A stretch of 64,000 bases of DNA from Helicobacter typhlonius (GTDB lineage Bacteria; Campylobacterota; Campylobacteria; Campylobacterales; Helicobacteraceae): contig NZ_LN907858.1 of NCBI RefSeq assembly GCF_001460635.1, forward strand, positions 558,001-622,000, read 5' to 3'. This document shows positions 9,969-20,532 of this stretch, piece by piece. Under the pieces are notes generated by a model, which had not been told where the DNA came from, ran no database searches, and saw only the letters and a list, made by a program, of their open reading frames with translations. The position numbers and the translations under genes are program-made. Numbering within the stretch: the stretch's first letter is position 1; each line of letters starts with the position of its first letter.

Positions 9969-10799
9969 ATGCTTCCAATTTATCATCTGTTGCCCCCTCG
10001 TTTGCGAGAAAAGATAGTAAAGGAAATTCTAGTTTCATTAGGGATTGGTTCTGGTAGTGGAGTAGAGACAAGTGGTGAAAGGGCTGTGCTAGAATTATTA
10101 AATAAAAAGTCTCAATCACTTTGTATCTTTGATGTAGGCGCAAATGTAGGTAAATATTTGCAACTTTGCACTTCAGTTTTCACCCCCCCCCCCCCGCAGC
10201 TAAATAAAACACAATATGCCATAGATATACATTGTTTTGAACCCTCCACTTTTACTTTTGCAAAGCTGAATGAGACTGCCAAACTCTGCAATGCTCCTCA
10301 TATACATATTACACTTAATAACTGCGCGCTTAGCAATACACAAGGAAATGCTACCTTATATTATGATACACAAGGTTCAGGTTTAGCCTCTCTAAGCAAG
10401 AGGCGTTTAGAACATTTTCAAATTGATTTTAAAGAAAGCGAAGAAATACAGACAATGAGGCTTAGTTCATATTGCAAGGAGCGAGAAATTACACATATTC
10501 ATCTACTAAAGCTTGATGTGGAGGGGTATGAGCTTAATGTGTTAGAAAGTGCCAAGACATTATTTGAAGCAAAAGCCATTGATATGGTGTGTTTTGAATT
10601 TGGTGGTTGCAATATTGATACGCGTAGCTTTTTTCAAGATTTTTGGTATTTTTTCAAAGCATATAATTTTTCACTTTATAGAATCTTGCCTAATAGCACT
10701 TTTTTACATATTAAGTCTTATAAAGAAATCTACGAACAATTTACTACGACAAATTATCTTGCTTGTGCGTCTGAAGTGGCTATGGATATTGGGCAATAA
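9969..10799 (+). CDS. FkbM-family methyltransferase with a C13 tract (read as ON)
   Basis: 276 residues. SAM-binding FDVGANVGKYLQL is near residue 50; the FkbM marks HCFEPS, LKLDVEGYELNVLESA and MVCFEFGG follow. A run of 13 C (10183-10195) encodes part of TPPPP between the first strand and the HCFEP motif; with 13 bases the frame is intact. FkbM enzymes O-methylate sugars or hydroxyls, in this group usually on surface glycans. It has its own promoter region and ends at a hairpin, so it looks like a stand-alone contingency gene. Confidence 0.88.
   Translation: MLPIYHLLPPRLREKIVKEILVSLGIGSGSGVETSGERAVLELLNKKSQSLCIFDVGANVGKYLQLCTSVFTPPPPQLNKTQYAIDIHCFEPSTFTFAKLNETAKLCNAPHIHITLNNCALSNTQGNATLYYDTQGSGLASLSKRRLEHFQIDFKESEEIQTMRLSSYCKEREITHIHLLKLDVEGYELNVLESAKTLFEAKAIDMVCFEFGGCNIDTRSFFQDFWYFFKAYNFSLYRILPNSTFLHIKSYKEIYEQFTTTNYLACASEVAMDIGQ
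10183..10195 (+). repeat. Poly-C(13) contingency tract in the FkbM gene
   Basis: Thirteen consecutive C at about codon 72. Slippage by one or two bases would stop translation soon after, before the FkbM catalytic motifs. Confidence 0.88.
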
Positions 10800-10819
10800 G
10801 GTTTGTTGTAGGGCAAAAT

Positions 10820-10857
10820 GAATGAGATTTAAAATATCAATTTTTAGAATCTCATTC
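10820..10857 (+). terminator. Hairpin after the FkbM gene
   Basis: A perfect 10-bp inverted repeat, GAATGAGATT and AATCTCATTC, with an 18-base AT-rich loop; the right arm lies in an AGAATCT copy. It lies 20 bases after the stop codon. No T-run directly follows. Confidence 0.5.
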
Positions 10858-10969
10858 ATAATGAGCTAATAAGCCTCGCAGTTTCCGCAAAAGATTCTAA
10901 TTACATAGGCTTTTTTGGGCAGATTTTAATCATATTTACAGATTCTATTTTATCAATCTTGCAGTCTCC

Positions 10970-13900
10970 CTAGCTCCGCAAATATTCTTGCAAGGCATAG
11001 GCTTCGTTTATATTACTATTTTGTATCTCTTTGATTGCTTCAATCGCTACACGCGCTGCTGATAGTGTAGTAAAATAGGGGATAGAGTTTTTAATAATCT
11101 GTGTGCGGATAAGATGCGTATCACCCTTATTTGAGTGGTGGTCGCTCGTATTGATAGCAAGGGCAATTTGACCATTCGCCATTTTATCAATGATGTTTGG
11201 GCGACCCTCACTTACTTTTAGAATCTGTGAAGATTCTATATTGTTCTCGCGTAACGCGCGATAAGTTCCCTCTGTGGCGCAAATACTGAATCCTAGCTCA
11301 ACAAATTTACGCGCCAAAGCCACACCCTCTTTTTTATCAAAATTTGCGAGAGAGAGGAAAATCTCGCCTTGACTAGGTATAGCATTTTTACTCGCTAATT
11401 GACTTTTAGCAAAGCTCAAGCCAAAGCTTTTGCCAATCCCCATAACTTCGCCTGTGCTTTTCATCTCCGGTCCTAGTGAGAGTTCCGCGCCTGTGAGTTT
11501 ATTAAATGGAAACACAGATTCTTTGAGACAAACATAATGGAGTGGCTTAGGCTTCAGCACATTCGCACTAAAGTCAATCCTATCATATTTATCATAGAAA
11601 TGTAGTGCTTCGCAGAGTATGCTTGAATCTACTCCTTTTTGTGCGTGTGGATTTTCTGTCTTTATAGAATCTATATTTTTGAGATTGTGATGCCACATCA
11701 CGCGGGTAGCAACTTTTGCCAAAGGAATGCCTGTGGCTTTACTTACAAATGGCGCGGTGCGTGAAGCGCGAGGATTAACCTCAATGAGATAAAGCTCTTT
11801 ATTATAAATGGCATACTGCACATTCATAAGCCCCACAACTTCAAGCTTCAAGGCGATTTGTGCGGTCGTCCTCTCAATTTCTTTAAGCATAGATTCACTG
11901 ATATTTATTGTGGGCAGTGAGCTCGCAGAATCCCCGCTGTGAATCCCCGCCTCCTCTATATGCTCCATAATCCCCCCGATATACACGCTTTTCCCGTCAC
12001 TGATACAATCTACATCAAGCTCAATAGCATATTCTAAAAACTTATCTATCAGCACCGGTGAGCTATCACTCACTGCAATCACTTCGTCCATATAGGTTTT
12101 GAGCTCTTCATCATTAAAGACAATCCGCATAGCGCGCCCACCAAGCACATAACTAGGGCGCACAAGCACAGGAAACCCAATGCCATTTGCGACACTAAAA
12201 GCCTCCTCTTTTTTATAGGCTATGCCATTTTTGGGTTGATTAAGCCCTAGCTCACTCACAAAAGCCGCGAATTTCTCCCTATCCTCTGCAATGTCAATCG
12301 CCTTTACCGAGGTGCCAATAATCTTAGCGTTAATGCTTTGTAGGGAATGTGCGAGTTTAAGCGGGGTTTGTCCGCCAAAATGCACGATGATTCCATCTGG
12401 ATTCTCACGCTCAATCACTGAACGCACACGTTCAAAATCAATAGGCTCAAAATACAGCACATCGCTTGTGTCATAATCTGTGCTTACCGTCTCTGGATTG
12501 CAGTTATACATAATGCTTTGCACGCCCAAATCACGCAACGCAAAGCTAGAATGCACACAGCAGTAATCAAACTCAATGCCTTGTCCTATGCGGTTTGGTC
12601 CTCCGCCAATAATCATTACCTTTTGCAATGCAGTTTTAGATTCTATGTTGTTAGAATCCGCAATTCTAGTATTTGTGGTGTTGCTTTGTGAAATCGTTTC
12701 GCCTATTGTTTCAAAATTACCGATTGTGGAATACAAATAAGGCGTAAGGCTAGGAAACTCCGCCGCACAGGTATCAACTTCATTATATCGAGGTATAATG
12801 CCTAGCTCTTTTCGTGCCTGATAGACTTGAAATTCACTCACATCAAGTTTATCGTTGCGCTTGAGTAAAAAGGCAATCATTTTATCGCTAAAGCCATAGC
12901 TTTTGATGCGCCGCATTAGTGCGCTGTCGTTTAGAATCTGCGTGGTAATGTGTGATTCTGCTTCTATAATCTCGCTTATTTGGTGCAAAAACCATTTATC
13001 AATCTTACATAGCTCGTGTATTTCATCAATGCTAAGCCCCTGTCTCAAGCCCTCTGCAACATAGAGGAGGCGATTTGCATTCGGGCGTCTTATCTCTTTT
13101 TTTATTATCTCTATATCATCACAGATTGGATTAAATCCATAAACACCTGTTTCAAGGCTACACAACGCCTTTTGCAAAGATTCTTTAAAAGTGCCGCCAA
13201 TCGCCATTACTTCGCCGATAGACTTCATACCTGTGGTGAGTGTAGAATCTGCTTTGGGGAATTTCTCAAAGGTAAAGCGTGGAATCTTTGTAACAATATA
13301 GTCAATGCTTGGCTCAAAACTCGCCGGTGTGCCTGTAATGTCATTTTTAATCTCATCAAGTGAGAATCCAACCGCAAGCATTGTCGCAACTTTGGCAATA
13401 GGATAACCTGTGGCTTTAGAAGCAAGAGCGGAGGAGCGCGAAACGCGGGGATTCATTTCAATAACGGTCATTCTGCCATTTTGGGGATTTATGGCAAATT
13501 GCACATTGCTCCCGCCTGTATCTACGCCAATTTCACGTAGGATTTTAAAACTCGCATCACGCATTCGCTGATACTCTTTATCTGTAAGCGTGAGGGCTGG
13601 AGCAATCGTAATAGAATCTCCGGTATGCACGCCCATAGGGTCAAGATTCTCAATGCTACACACGATAATGCAGTTATCATTTTTGTCGCGTATAACTTCC
13701 ATTTCATATTCTTTCCAACCAAGCAAGGATTCCTCAATGAGAATCTCGCTAATAGGGCTTGTCTCTAAGCCATTTTTAGCCACTGCCTTAAACTCATCAA
13801 TATTATATGCCACGCCGCTGCCACCACCTGCAAGTGTGTAACTCGCGCGAATAATAAGCGGGAATCCTATCTCTTTTGCTGCCTCTAAGGCTTCTTCCTC

Positions 13901-14347
13901 TGTGTAGGCATAGCGGGATTTTGGCAAGTCCATACCAATTTTAAGCATTGCTTCTTTAAAAGCCTGTCTATCCTCGCCCTTTTTAATCGCGCTAGGATTT
14001 GCACCCAAAAATGTTATGCCCTCTAACATTCCCTTTTCATACATACTCATTGCTACATTAAGCGCGGTTTGTCCGCCCATAGTGGGTAAAATGGCGTCAA
14101 TTTTTTCTTTGGCAATAATATTTGCGATAATCTCCTCTGTGATAGGCTCAATGTAGGTTTTATCGGCAAAGTCCGGGTCTGTCATAATCGTGGCGGGATT
14201 AGAATTTATGAGTATGACACGATAGCCTAGAGATTTGAGCGTTTTCACCGCCTGTGTGCCTGAATAGTCAAATTCACAAGCTTGTCCTATGACAATAGGA
14301 CCTGAACCAATAAGTAAAATTGTATGAATGTCGGTGCGTTTGGGCAT
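10970..14347 (-). CDS. carB: Carbamoyl-phosphate synthase large subunit
   Basis: 1125 residues; the usual length is about 1080. Two ATP-grasp halves are clear: [16 protein letters not shown] at the start of the first and [17 protein letters not shown] at the second, with paired [19 protein letters not shown] and [19 protein letters not shown], then a C-terminal MGS-like allosteric domain ([17 protein letters not shown]). It makes carbamoyl phosphate for arginine and pyrimidines. The extra length includes a Ser/Asn-rich linker just before the second half, coded by AGATTCT-type repeats. AAGGA precedes the ATG. CarA is not in the window. Confidence 0.95.
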   Translation of the reverse strand: MPKRTDIHTILLIGSGPIVIGQACEFDYSGTQAVKTLKSLGYRVILINSNPATIMTDPDFADKTYIEPITEEIIANIIAKEKIDAILPTMGGQTALNVAMSMYEKGMLEGITFLGANPSAIKKGEDRQAFKEAMLKIGMDLPKSRYAYTEEEALEAAKEIGFPLIIRASYTLAGGGSGVAYNIDEFKAVAKNGLETSPISEILIEESLLGWKEYEMEVIRDKNDNCIIVCSIENLDPMGVHTGDSITIAPALTLTDKEYQRMRDASFKILREIGVDTGGSNVQFAINPQNGRMTVIEMNPRVSRSSALASKATGYPIAKVATMLAVGFSLDEIKNDITGTPASFEPSIDYIVTKIPRFTFEKFPKADSTLTTGMKSIGEVMAIGGTFKESLQKALCSLETGVYGFNPICDDIEIIKKEIRRPNANRLLYVAEGLRQGLSIDEIHELCKIDKWFLHQISEIIEAESHITTQILNDSALMRRIKSYGFSDKMIAFLLKRNDKLDVSEFQVYQARKELGIIPRYNEVDTCAAEFPSLTPYLYSTIGNFETIGETISQSNTTNTRIADSNNIESKTALQKVMIIGGGPNRIGQGIEFDYCCVHSSFALRDLGVQSIMYNCNPETVSTDYDTSDVLYFEPIDFERVRSVIERENPDGIIVHFGGQTPLKLAHSLQSINAKIIGTSVKAIDIAEDREKFAAFVSELGLNQPKNGIAYKKEEAFSVANGIGFPVLVRPSYVLGGRAMRIVFNDEELKTYMDEVIAVSDSSPVLIDKFLEYAIELDVDCISDGKSVYIGGIMEHIEEAGIHSGDSASSLPTINISESMLKEIERTTAQIALKLEVVGLMNVQYAIYNKELYLIEVNPRASRTAPFVSKATGIPLAKVATRVMWHHNLKNIDSIKTENPHAQKGVDSSILCEALHFYDKYDRIDFSANVLKPKPLHYVCLKESVFPFNKLTGAELSLGPEMKSTGEVMGIGKSFGLSFAKSQLASKNAIPSQGEIFLSLANFDKKEGVALARKFVELGFSICATEGTYRALRENNIESSQILKVSEGRPNIIDKMANGQIALAINTSDHHSNKGDTHLIRTQIIKNSIPYFTTLSAARVAIEAIKEIQNSNINEAYALQEYLRS

Positions 14348-14427
14348 AAAAATCCTTTATTTGCGCTTAAATGCGTGTAATTATATCTAAAAAGTGCTGA
14401 ATCTATAATCGTATGCAAAAGGCGAGT

Positions 14428-14739
14428 TTAGAAAAATTTATTAAGAATTTCTAGCCATTTTTGCGGAATCTTGTCTATAAGATAGATCCCAAATTCCCTA
14501 TAAAGCAAAAAGAAGAGCCAATACCACAAAAGTAAGGAAAGTAGCCACGATATGCTCCACGAGATAAAAGTGGTAAATGTGAAAATGACATTATATAATG
14601 TATCAATAATACGCGCGAATCTTGATGGCTTGGGTTTTGTTTTTCTAGGTTTTTTGAAAAGTGCTTTTTTACGTTCTGCAAATAATTGTTTTATTGATTT
14701 AGGTGTTTTAGGATTGTGTGAATGTTGAGAAGTAGGCAT
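14428..14739 (-). CDS. Small basic membrane protein, function unknown
   Basis: 103 residues. A very basic N-terminal 45 residues (many Lys/Arg/Pro) is followed by one long hydrophobic stretch rich in Trp and Leu (about 50-82). Its start codon overlaps the stop of the next upstream minus-strand gene by one base (TAATG), which suggests translational coupling. I do not recognise the family. It lies last in the purU-downstream pair of membrane proteins. Confidence 0.6.
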   Translation of the reverse strand: MPTSQHSHNPKTPKSIKQLFAERKKALFKKPRKTKPKPSRFARIIDTLYNVIFTFTTFISWSISWLLSLLLWYWLFFLLYREFGIYLIDKIPQKWLEILNKFF

Positions 14740-14954
14740 TAGAGAAGCGCTTGAATGATTTTATAAAGTGCAAATAATGCTAAAAGACGCAAGGGTAGTG
14801 CAAGTCGCAGGGTGTAAAAGTATCTTTTAAATGTGGGATTAGTATGTGCTGGAGGTGTTAAACCAAAAAAGAGATAAGTAATCCATTGTAGTGCATAGAA
14901 AATCCCAAGAAGCACATCAACCAATACAGAGAAAGTTTCAGGTTGTATCAACAT
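14739..14954 (-). CDS. Small membrane protein, function unknown
   Basis: 71 residues with two hydrophobic segments (about 8-31 and 48-70) separated by a short basic loop. It starts directly after the purU stop with AAGGAA as ribosome site, and its stop overlaps the next start. Probably co-transcribed with purU. No family recognised. Confidence 0.6.
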   Translation of the reverse strand: MLIQPETFSVLVDVLLGIFYALQWITYLFFGLTPPAHTNPTFKRYFYTLRLALPLRLLALFALYKIIQALL

Positions 14955-14962
14955 TGTATTCC

Positions 14963-15829
14963 TTAAAATATGATAGTTTTGTTGCCATAGACAAAGATTC
15001 TATCTTCAAGTGCGAGATTGAGTGCGCGGGATAGGACAATCTTTTCAATATCGCGTCCCGCCCTTTGCATATCCTGCCACGAAAAATTATGATTAATAGC
15101 AATCACATCTTGGGTGATAATAGGTCCCTCATCAAGATTCTCATTGACAAAATGTGCCGTAGCCCCGATAATCTTTACACCGCGTTTGTGGGCTTGTTTG
15201 TAAGGATTTGCCCCCACAAATGCAGGGAGAAAGCTATGATGAATATTAATGATTTTATTTTCAAATTGTTGTGTAAATTCACTACTTAAAATTCTCATAT
15301 ATTTGGCTAAGACAAGATAGGAAAATTCAAACTGCGCCAACACTTTTAGAATCTCCTCTTCGTGCTGCTGCCTTGAAATATCTTCCGCACTAATGTGAAA
15401 AAATGGTATATTAAACTTATTGCTCAAAGGCTTTAGAATCTCGTGATTACTGATAATAGCCTTGATATTAGCATTTAGCTCCCCACTCTCAAAGCGTAGC
15501 AACAAATCGCCTACGCAATGATTTTCCTTTGTGCAAAGAATGATGATATTTTTCTTACAAACAGGCTGGATTTTTAATGTGCTATTGGGGGGCAAAATCG
15601 CCGAAATTTTCGTATAAAGCAAAGATTCATCACTCTCGCCACTCACCTGTGTGCGCATAAAAAATCGCTCATTTTCTTTATCTACATACTCATCGTTTCG
15701 CTCAATATTGAGCCCTAACTCATAAAGCACGGAGGAGATGTGATAGATTAGCCCCTTTTTGTCCGGCGCGCTGATAAGAATAACACTTTGAGGTGCGCAT
15801 TCACTTAAAAGTTTTGAATCTTGCTTCAT
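14963..15829 (-). CDS. purU: Formyltetrahydrofolate deformylase
   Basis: 288 residues, normal for PurU. An N-terminal ACT domain (SAPDKKGLIYHISSVL) is followed by a formyl-transferase-like fold; the catalytic segment IINIHHSFLPAFVGANPY and HFVNENLDEGPIITQD are present. It hydrolyses 10-formyl-THF to formate and THF. It is part of a minus-strand run sppA-purU-two small membrane proteins. Confidence 0.92.
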   Translation of the reverse strand: MKQDSKLLSECAPQSVILISAPDKKGLIYHISSVLYELGLNIERNDEYVDKENERFFMRTQVSGESDESLLYTKISAILPPNSTLKIQPVCKKNIIILCTKENHCVGDLLLRFESGELNANIKAIISNHEILKPLSNKFNIPFFHISAEDISRQQHEEEILKVLAQFEFSYLVLAKYMRILSSEFTQQFENKIINIHHSFLPAFVGANPYKQAHKRGVKIIGATAHFVNENLDEGPIITQDVIAINHNFSWQDMQRAGRDIEKIVLSRALNLALEDRIFVYGNKTIIF

Positions 15830-15844
15830 AAATATGCTCTTATC

Positions 15845-16729
15845 TTACAAAGTCGCCTTGAGTTGTGGGGAAAAAAGGGATAGAATCTTGCTACTTGCAG
15901 ATTCTAAAAACTTATCCATATAGGCTTCAAACTTGTCTTTCTTAAGCCACACGGCGTTTTCAACCCCTGCTTGTGCCTTGAGTGTAGCGACTGCCTCTTG
16001 CATAGAAGCGACTTTATCAATGAGACCAAGTTGAGCTGCAATGTGCGCTGAAAATACCTTACCTTCTGCAAATTCTCTATAATCCATCACTTTAAGTTTT
16101 GAGCCACGAGCCTGAATCACATCTTGCCTAAAAAGTTCATATTGTTCTAAAATGAGATTTTCTATAAATAGCTTCTCCTCTTCACTCCATTGACGCGTTG
16201 AAGTGCCTACTTCTTTGTATTCTCCCGCTTTAACGCTTTGTTCTTTAATGCCTATTTTTGCCATTAGCTCTTCGATATTTACACCGCTAAAAATCACACC
16301 AATAGAGCCAACGAGCGCACCACGATTAGCATAAATTTCTTTAGCATACATCCCAGCATAGTAGCTTCCACTTGCCATTGAACCGCGCACATAGGCAATA
16401 ACAGGTATTTTTTGATTAAGATTTTTTACCATATCGGCGATTTCGATACTCGCACCCACCGAGCCACCGGGCGAATCAATAACAAGCAATACACCCTTAA
16501 TATTTTTGTTTTTGATGATTTTTTCAATCTGTGCAGCAAAGCTATCACTCTCATAAATTGGCGTAGTGAGATAAAGTTTAGCGAGATTAGGGGGAGTAGA
16601 ATCCTCCTCATCATAATCTGGCACGAAAATTAAAAGTACGATGAGTAAAAGCACAAAAACCTTGAAATATTTGCTGATAAAATCAAGCGGGGCTGTAAAA
16701 ATACGACCGATATTACGCAAATCGTCCAT
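15845..16729 (-). CDS. sppA: Signal peptide peptidase SppA, short form
   Basis: 294 residues with one N-terminal membrane anchor (about 21-41). The protease S49 core includes LLVIDSPGGSVGASIEIADM and the nucleophile region GSMASGSYYAGMYA, followed by GSIGVI. This is the single-domain type found in most bacteria, about half the size of E. coli SppA. It degrades leftover signal peptides in the inner membrane. Nine bases separate it from ridA. Confidence 0.9.
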   Translation of the reverse strand: MDDLRNIGRIFTAPLDFISKYFKVFVLLLIVLLIFVPDYDEEDSTPPNLAKLYLTTPIYESDSFAAQIEKIIKNKNIKGVLLVIDSPGGSVGASIEIADMVKNLNQKIPVIAYVRGSMASGSYYAGMYAKEIYANRGALVGSIGVIFSGVNIEELMAKIGIKEQSVKAGEYKEVGTSTRQWSEEEKLFIENLILEQYELFRQDVIQARGSKLKVMDYREFAEGKVFSAHIAAQLGLIDKVASMQEAVATLKAQAGVENAVWLKKDKFEAYMDKFLESASSKILSLFSPQLKATL

Positions 16730-16738
16730 TTTGTAAGC

Positions 16739-17119
16739 CTAGAGTGTAGCGATACATTCAATCTCTACAAGCGCGTTTTTGGGTAGAGTTTTTACGGCAA
16801 TCGTGCTTCTAGCTGGTTTATGTGAGCCAAAATATCGCGCATAGACTTCATTGAGCGCGTTAAAATCATTCATATCAGCCAAGAATACGCTTGTTTTGAG
16901 CACTTTTTGTAGGCTACTTCCGGCAGATTCTAAAATTGCCTCGAGATTTTCAAGTACTTGTGTGGTTTGAGCGACAATATCACCATTTATAAAATCACCT
17001 TGAGGTGTAAGCGCGATTTGTCCTGAAGTAAAAATAAGTCCATTGTAAGTGTAGGCTTGAGAATATGGACCTATGGCTTGTGGCGCATTTGGTGTGCTGA
17101 TTGTATTGCTTGTTTGCAT
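16739..17119 (-). CDS. ridA: RidA/YjgF-family enamine/imine deaminase
   Basis: 126 residues, standard length. AIGPYSQAY near the N-terminus, the central FTSGQIALTP and the C-terminal ARSTIAVKTLPKNALVEIECIA with the catalytic Arg are all present. It hydrolyses reactive 2-aminoacrylate made by PLP enzymes. First gene of the sppA-purU run. Confidence 0.92.
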   Translation of the reverse strand: MQTSNTISTPNAPQAIGPYSQAYTYNGLIFTSGQIALTPQGDFINGDIVAQTTQVLENLEAILESAGSSLQKVLKTSVFLADMNDFNALNEVYARYFGSHKPARSTIAVKTLPKNALVEIECIATL

Positions 17120-17187
17120 AAGAATCCTTAAAAAGCAAAAATTAAGCTATAATTCTAACACCAAAGTTTAAATCGCAGGGAGTAAAA

Positions 17188-17697
17188 ATGCGTATAAAAA
17201 GTGTTTTAGCGGGCATAATTGCAAGTGCAGTAGCGATGTGGGCGGACAATATGATACTTGATTTTGAGACGATTGCACGGATAGAGTTAAATCTCAAACC
17301 TAACCAAACATTGATGATAGATCATAAAAGGGGTGTATTGCTTGGTATTATGGAGATTCAGTCCAATGGCTCAATCAAGCGTCTTCCTATCCCAAAAGAG
17401 CTGCTCGGCAAAAATGAAGCTGATGTTATGGGCGGAAAAAAAAGTGGTTATGAAAGCACCACAAGCCACTTTGGTGGTGCACAAACAACAATATATAGCA
17501 AAACACAAAAGGATAAAAAAGGGGATACATCAAGCAATGTCGCAAAAATCAAGGGCACAGCACAGATTCCAAGTGGTAAGCAAAAGGGTGTAGAGAATTC
17601 AAAGGCGGGGAACACAAAGAGGGCAGGGGACTTTGAATGGGATAAGAGTAAGATTATCTACGAGCAGCAAGAAGAGACGCTTGAGATTGAGCGTTAA
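17188..17697 (+). CDS. Secreted hypothetical protein
   Basis: 169 residues with a signal-peptide-like start (basic MRIKS, hydrophobic to about residue 18, then AWADN). The mature part begins with a short conserved-looking beta region (DFETIARIELNLKPNQTLMI) and becomes a long Lys/Ser/Gly-rich, probably disordered tail. An AGGGAG site precedes ATG. I do not recognise it; it may be periplasmic and lies just upstream of flgL. Confidence 0.65.
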   Translation: MRIKSVLAGIIASAVAMWADNMILDFETIARIELNLKPNQTLMIDHKRGVLLGIMEIQSNGSIKRLPIPKELLGKNEADVMGGKKSGYESTTSHFGGAQTTIYSKTQKDKKGDTSSNVAKIKGTAQIPSGKQKGVENSKAGNTKRAGDFEWDKSKIIYEQQEETLEIER

Positions 17698-17820
17698 AAT
17701 TTAAGATGTATCTTGCCACGTTTATTTCAAAATATGGGATTCTGAAATGAAAAAATATCAAAGCGTTTTTAGAATCTCTCCGCATAGTCTGCAACAAAAA
17801 GATTTGGCTAGAATTTGCGG

Positions 17821-17834
17821 AGATTCTAGAATCT
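17821..17834. repeat. Head-to-head AGATTCT/AGAATCT palindrome
   Basis: A 14-base perfect palindrome made of the two orientations of the over-represented 7-mer, in the gap before flgL. Confidence 0.6.
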
Positions 17835-17889
17835 TGCTCGCACGATTAAAAAGAGCAAAAATGTATGAAAAAGTAAAAAGTATGCTCGT

Positions 17890-17906
17890 AGGGTATTGTT
17901 TTTGCT
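17890..17906 (+). promoter_or_regulatory. Possible sigma54 promoter of flgL
   Basis: AGGGTATTGTTTTTGCT has the GG (17892-17893) and GC (17904-17905) dinucleotides with exactly the ten-base gap of -24/-12 promoters, and a good TTTGC -12 half. The -24 half (GGGTA) departs from TGGCA. It lies about 60 bases before the flgL start, and middle-class flagellar genes of Helicobacter use sigma54. Confidence 0.4.
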
Positions 17907-17964
17907 TAAAAAACCGATATAGAAAAGATTCTGTATTTGGGAAAATAAACATTAAGGAAGAGCG

Positions 17965-20532
17965 ATGAGGGTTACATTTGGCACGAAATACAACCAAATG
18001 AATTACTATCAAGGCACGATGCAAAGTAAGCTTATGGATATGAATACAAAAATTGCTTCTGGGCTAAAGATTCAGTATGGATACCAAGATAGTAGCGTGT
18101 TTAATCAAAATCTAAAGCTTGAGTATGAAAAAATCAATTTGGATCAGGGGATTGATGTGAGTAATGATGCTCACACCGCCACGCTCAACACTGATAAAGC
18201 TCTCTCCGAGCTTTCAATTACTGCAGAGCAGTTTAACACAAAGCTTCTTCAAGCGGCAAACGATATTCACTCGCCGACTTCGCGTGAGGCGATTGCAAGG
18301 GACTTAGAAAAACTCAAAGAGCATATGATAAATATTGCAAATACCGCGATTGGCGGGGAGTTTCTCTTTGCAGGAAGCAATGTAAAAATTCGCCCATTTG
18401 AGCCAGATGGCACCTATAAGGGCAATAATGACAGACTTGAGGCACTCGTGAGTAATAACAATCTCATACCTTATAATATCACCGGTGAGGAGCTGTTTTT
18501 CGGGCGAGATTCAGACTATCATAAGAGTATTACGAGCAATATCCGCAAATTTAATCAAACAAAGCTTAACAACGACATTATGGATAGAATCCGGCGAGGG
18601 GATATACCCGAGGAGATTTATATCAAGGCGACCGATACCCTGCGCGACTTGATAGGGGATAATGATAATGATACAAGCAACAATGGCAAGGAGTATTTTT
18701 ATTTACGGGGGGTGCGCCCAGATGGCACGAGCTTTAAAAGCAAGTTTGAATTTGATGTAGGTTACAAGAACGAGAGAAATGCCACAAAGGTGCAGGATTT
18801 GCTCGATAGAATTGGCAAGGAGTATGGCAACACAAGCAAGAATAAAGTTGTCGATGTGAGCTTGAATTTTTGGGGAGAGATTGAGATAAAAAATCTCAAG
18901 CCCGGCAATGCAAATTTGGACTTTCATCTTATCTCAAGCGATACCGATGTAGAGAATCTTGATGATTTACCTGCGCTTGGGGCGCGTGTGAGTAGTTTTC
19001 AAAAAAGCCATTTTATGGGGCAATTTTCGCAAAGCAGTATGAAAGCAATTAAGAGCAATTACGACCACAGAGAGCTTACTTTTCCTTCAACCTTGCTCAC
19101 AAAGGATAATTTTCCGGCTACACTCAACACAAAACTTAAGGATGTGTTGCACGAAGATGTGAAAACGCTTGTAATTGGTGGCACGCGTCCAAATAATGAT
19201 GATGGTAGTATCAATGAAGAGCCTATTGAGGCACTAAGTGTGAATGTCGATGATGATTTAGAAGTGCAGGACTTACTTGCTATGGTAAAGAATCATTTTG
19301 GTGGTAAATTAGAGGGCGAAATTATACGCGGTGAGCTAGTTTTTAAAGATATGAATGTAACGCACAAAGATAGGGATTTAATGAATCCACCATTTAATGG
19401 ACCGAGCGGATTCTCACTCTCACTTACTACTTTAAATGACTTGGGAATGGAGACTAAGGGCTTAAGGAGTGATTATCGCACAGAATATGATAGAGTGAGT
19501 TTTGAAAATCAAGGCTCTAAGCTCATTTCTAATGTATCGCAGATTCTAGCAAGTGGTATGGGCTATGCAACCGATGAGACAAAACTCGCAGAAGTTGCGG
19601 GAGGCAGCCTTAAAGGACAGACTTATTATCTTGATTTAGAGGACCACAATGGAATCCCACTTCAAGCGCGTATTGAGTTTCACGACAAAGGGAGCTATCT
19701 TGTGTTGCCAAATGCGGACTTTGATATTACAAATCCTGAGTCTCAAGCTGAATTTTTTATACCATTTTATAATCCGCACGATGAACCACCGGCGGTAACT
19801 ATCAGCAAACCCGATGATGTAACTTATCGCCAGTTGCTTGATATGATAAGCATAGCATTAAATTATAGTAATAAACCAATGAGTGATTATCAAAATGTGC
19901 AGGTGCAAAACGATACACCCACACAGGCAGGAAAGAATGCTTACGAGGTGCTTCTCAACCATACAAATGGGCGTGTGAGCGTGTATCTTAGCAAGGACGG
20001 ACGCATAGAGATTAGCGATGAAATGCGTTCGGTTTCGCGTATGAAATTTATGATTTATGATAAAAGCAGTAATGATTTTAGTGAGCAAGGCATACGCGAT
20101 TATCGTGCCTCGCTTACTTTTAATGCAAATAATGCACTTATTATTGACCAGCCAGATGTTGATTTTTTCAATTCTGTAGATGAAATCATTCAGGCGGTGC
20201 GCTCTGGTGTGTATCGCCCAGATGCGTATGGTGAAGAATATACCGACCAAATGCGTAATAAAGGGATTCAAAATGGCATTGAGCTTTTTGGACATTTAAG
20301 CGACCATATTGAAAAAATGATTGCGCTTAATGGCTCACATGGACGCAGTTTTGAAAATGTAATAAGGAGGAATGAGATTTTGCGTGTGCAAATAGAATCT
20401 GTAAAGAGTGATGTGATTGGCACGGATATTGCCGATACTTACAATCGCTTTTCGAATCTTACCACAAATTATAATGCAGTGCTTGCTTCGACAAGTCGTA
20501 TCAATCAAATGTCATTGGTGAATTATCTATGA
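17965..20532 (+). CDS. flgL: Flagellar hook-associated protein 3 (FlgL)
   Basis: 855 residues; H. pylori FlgL is of similar unusual length while enterobacterial FlgL is about 317. N-terminal coiled-coil flagellin-like region (residues 1-130, with NTAIGGEFLFAGSNV) and C-terminal region (about 765-855) enclose a large central insert. It joins the hook to the filament. GGAAGAG precedes the ATG. Its stop overlaps the next gene by four bases. Confidence 0.9.
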   Translation: MRVTFGTKYNQMNYYQGTMQSKLMDMNTKIASGLKIQYGYQDSSVFNQNLKLEYEKINLDQGIDVSNDAHTATLNTDKALSELSITAEQFNTKLLQAANDIHSPTSREAIARDLEKLKEHMINIANTAIGGEFLFAGSNVKIRPFEPDGTYKGNNDRLEALVSNNNLIPYNITGEELFFGRDSDYHKSITSNIRKFNQTKLNNDIMDRIRRGDIPEEIYIKATDTLRDLIGDNDNDTSNNGKEYFYLRGVRPDGTSFKSKFEFDVGYKNERNATKVQDLLDRIGKEYGNTSKNKVVDVSLNFWGEIEIKNLKPGNANLDFHLISSDTDVENLDDLPALGARVSSFQKSHFMGQFSQSSMKAIKSNYDHRELTFPSTLLTKDNFPATLNTKLKDVLHEDVKTLVIGGTRPNNDDGSINEEPIEALSVNVDDDLEVQDLLAMVKNHFGGKLEGEIIRGELVFKDMNVTHKDRDLMNPPFNGPSGFSLSLTTLNDLGMETKGLRSDYRTEYDRVSFENQGSKLISNVSQILASGMGYATDETKLAEVAGGSLKGQTYYLDLEDHNGIPLQARIEFHDKGSYLVLPNADFDITNPESQAEFFIPFYNPHDEPPAVTISKPDDVTYRQLLDMISIALNYSNKPMSDYQNVQVQNDTPTQAGKNAYEVLLNHTNGRVSVYLSKDGRIEISDEMRSVSRMKFMIYDKSSNDFSEQGIRDYRASLTFNANNALIIDQPDVDFFNSVDEIIQAVRSGVYRPDAYGEEYTDQMRNKGIQNGIELFGHLSDHIEKMIALNGSHGRSFENVIRRNEILRVQIESVKSDVIGTDIADTYNRFSNLTTNYNAVLASTSRINQMSLVNYL

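Noticed and set aside
17812-17828. TTGGC-N5-TTTGC as sigma54 promoter of flgL
   Set aside because: The GG to GC gap is nine bases, not ten; the site at 17890 fits better.
17747-17968. 73-codon ORF before flgL
   Set aside because: Weak start, composition shaped by 7-mer repeats, and it covers the possible sigma54 promoter; not convincing as a gene.
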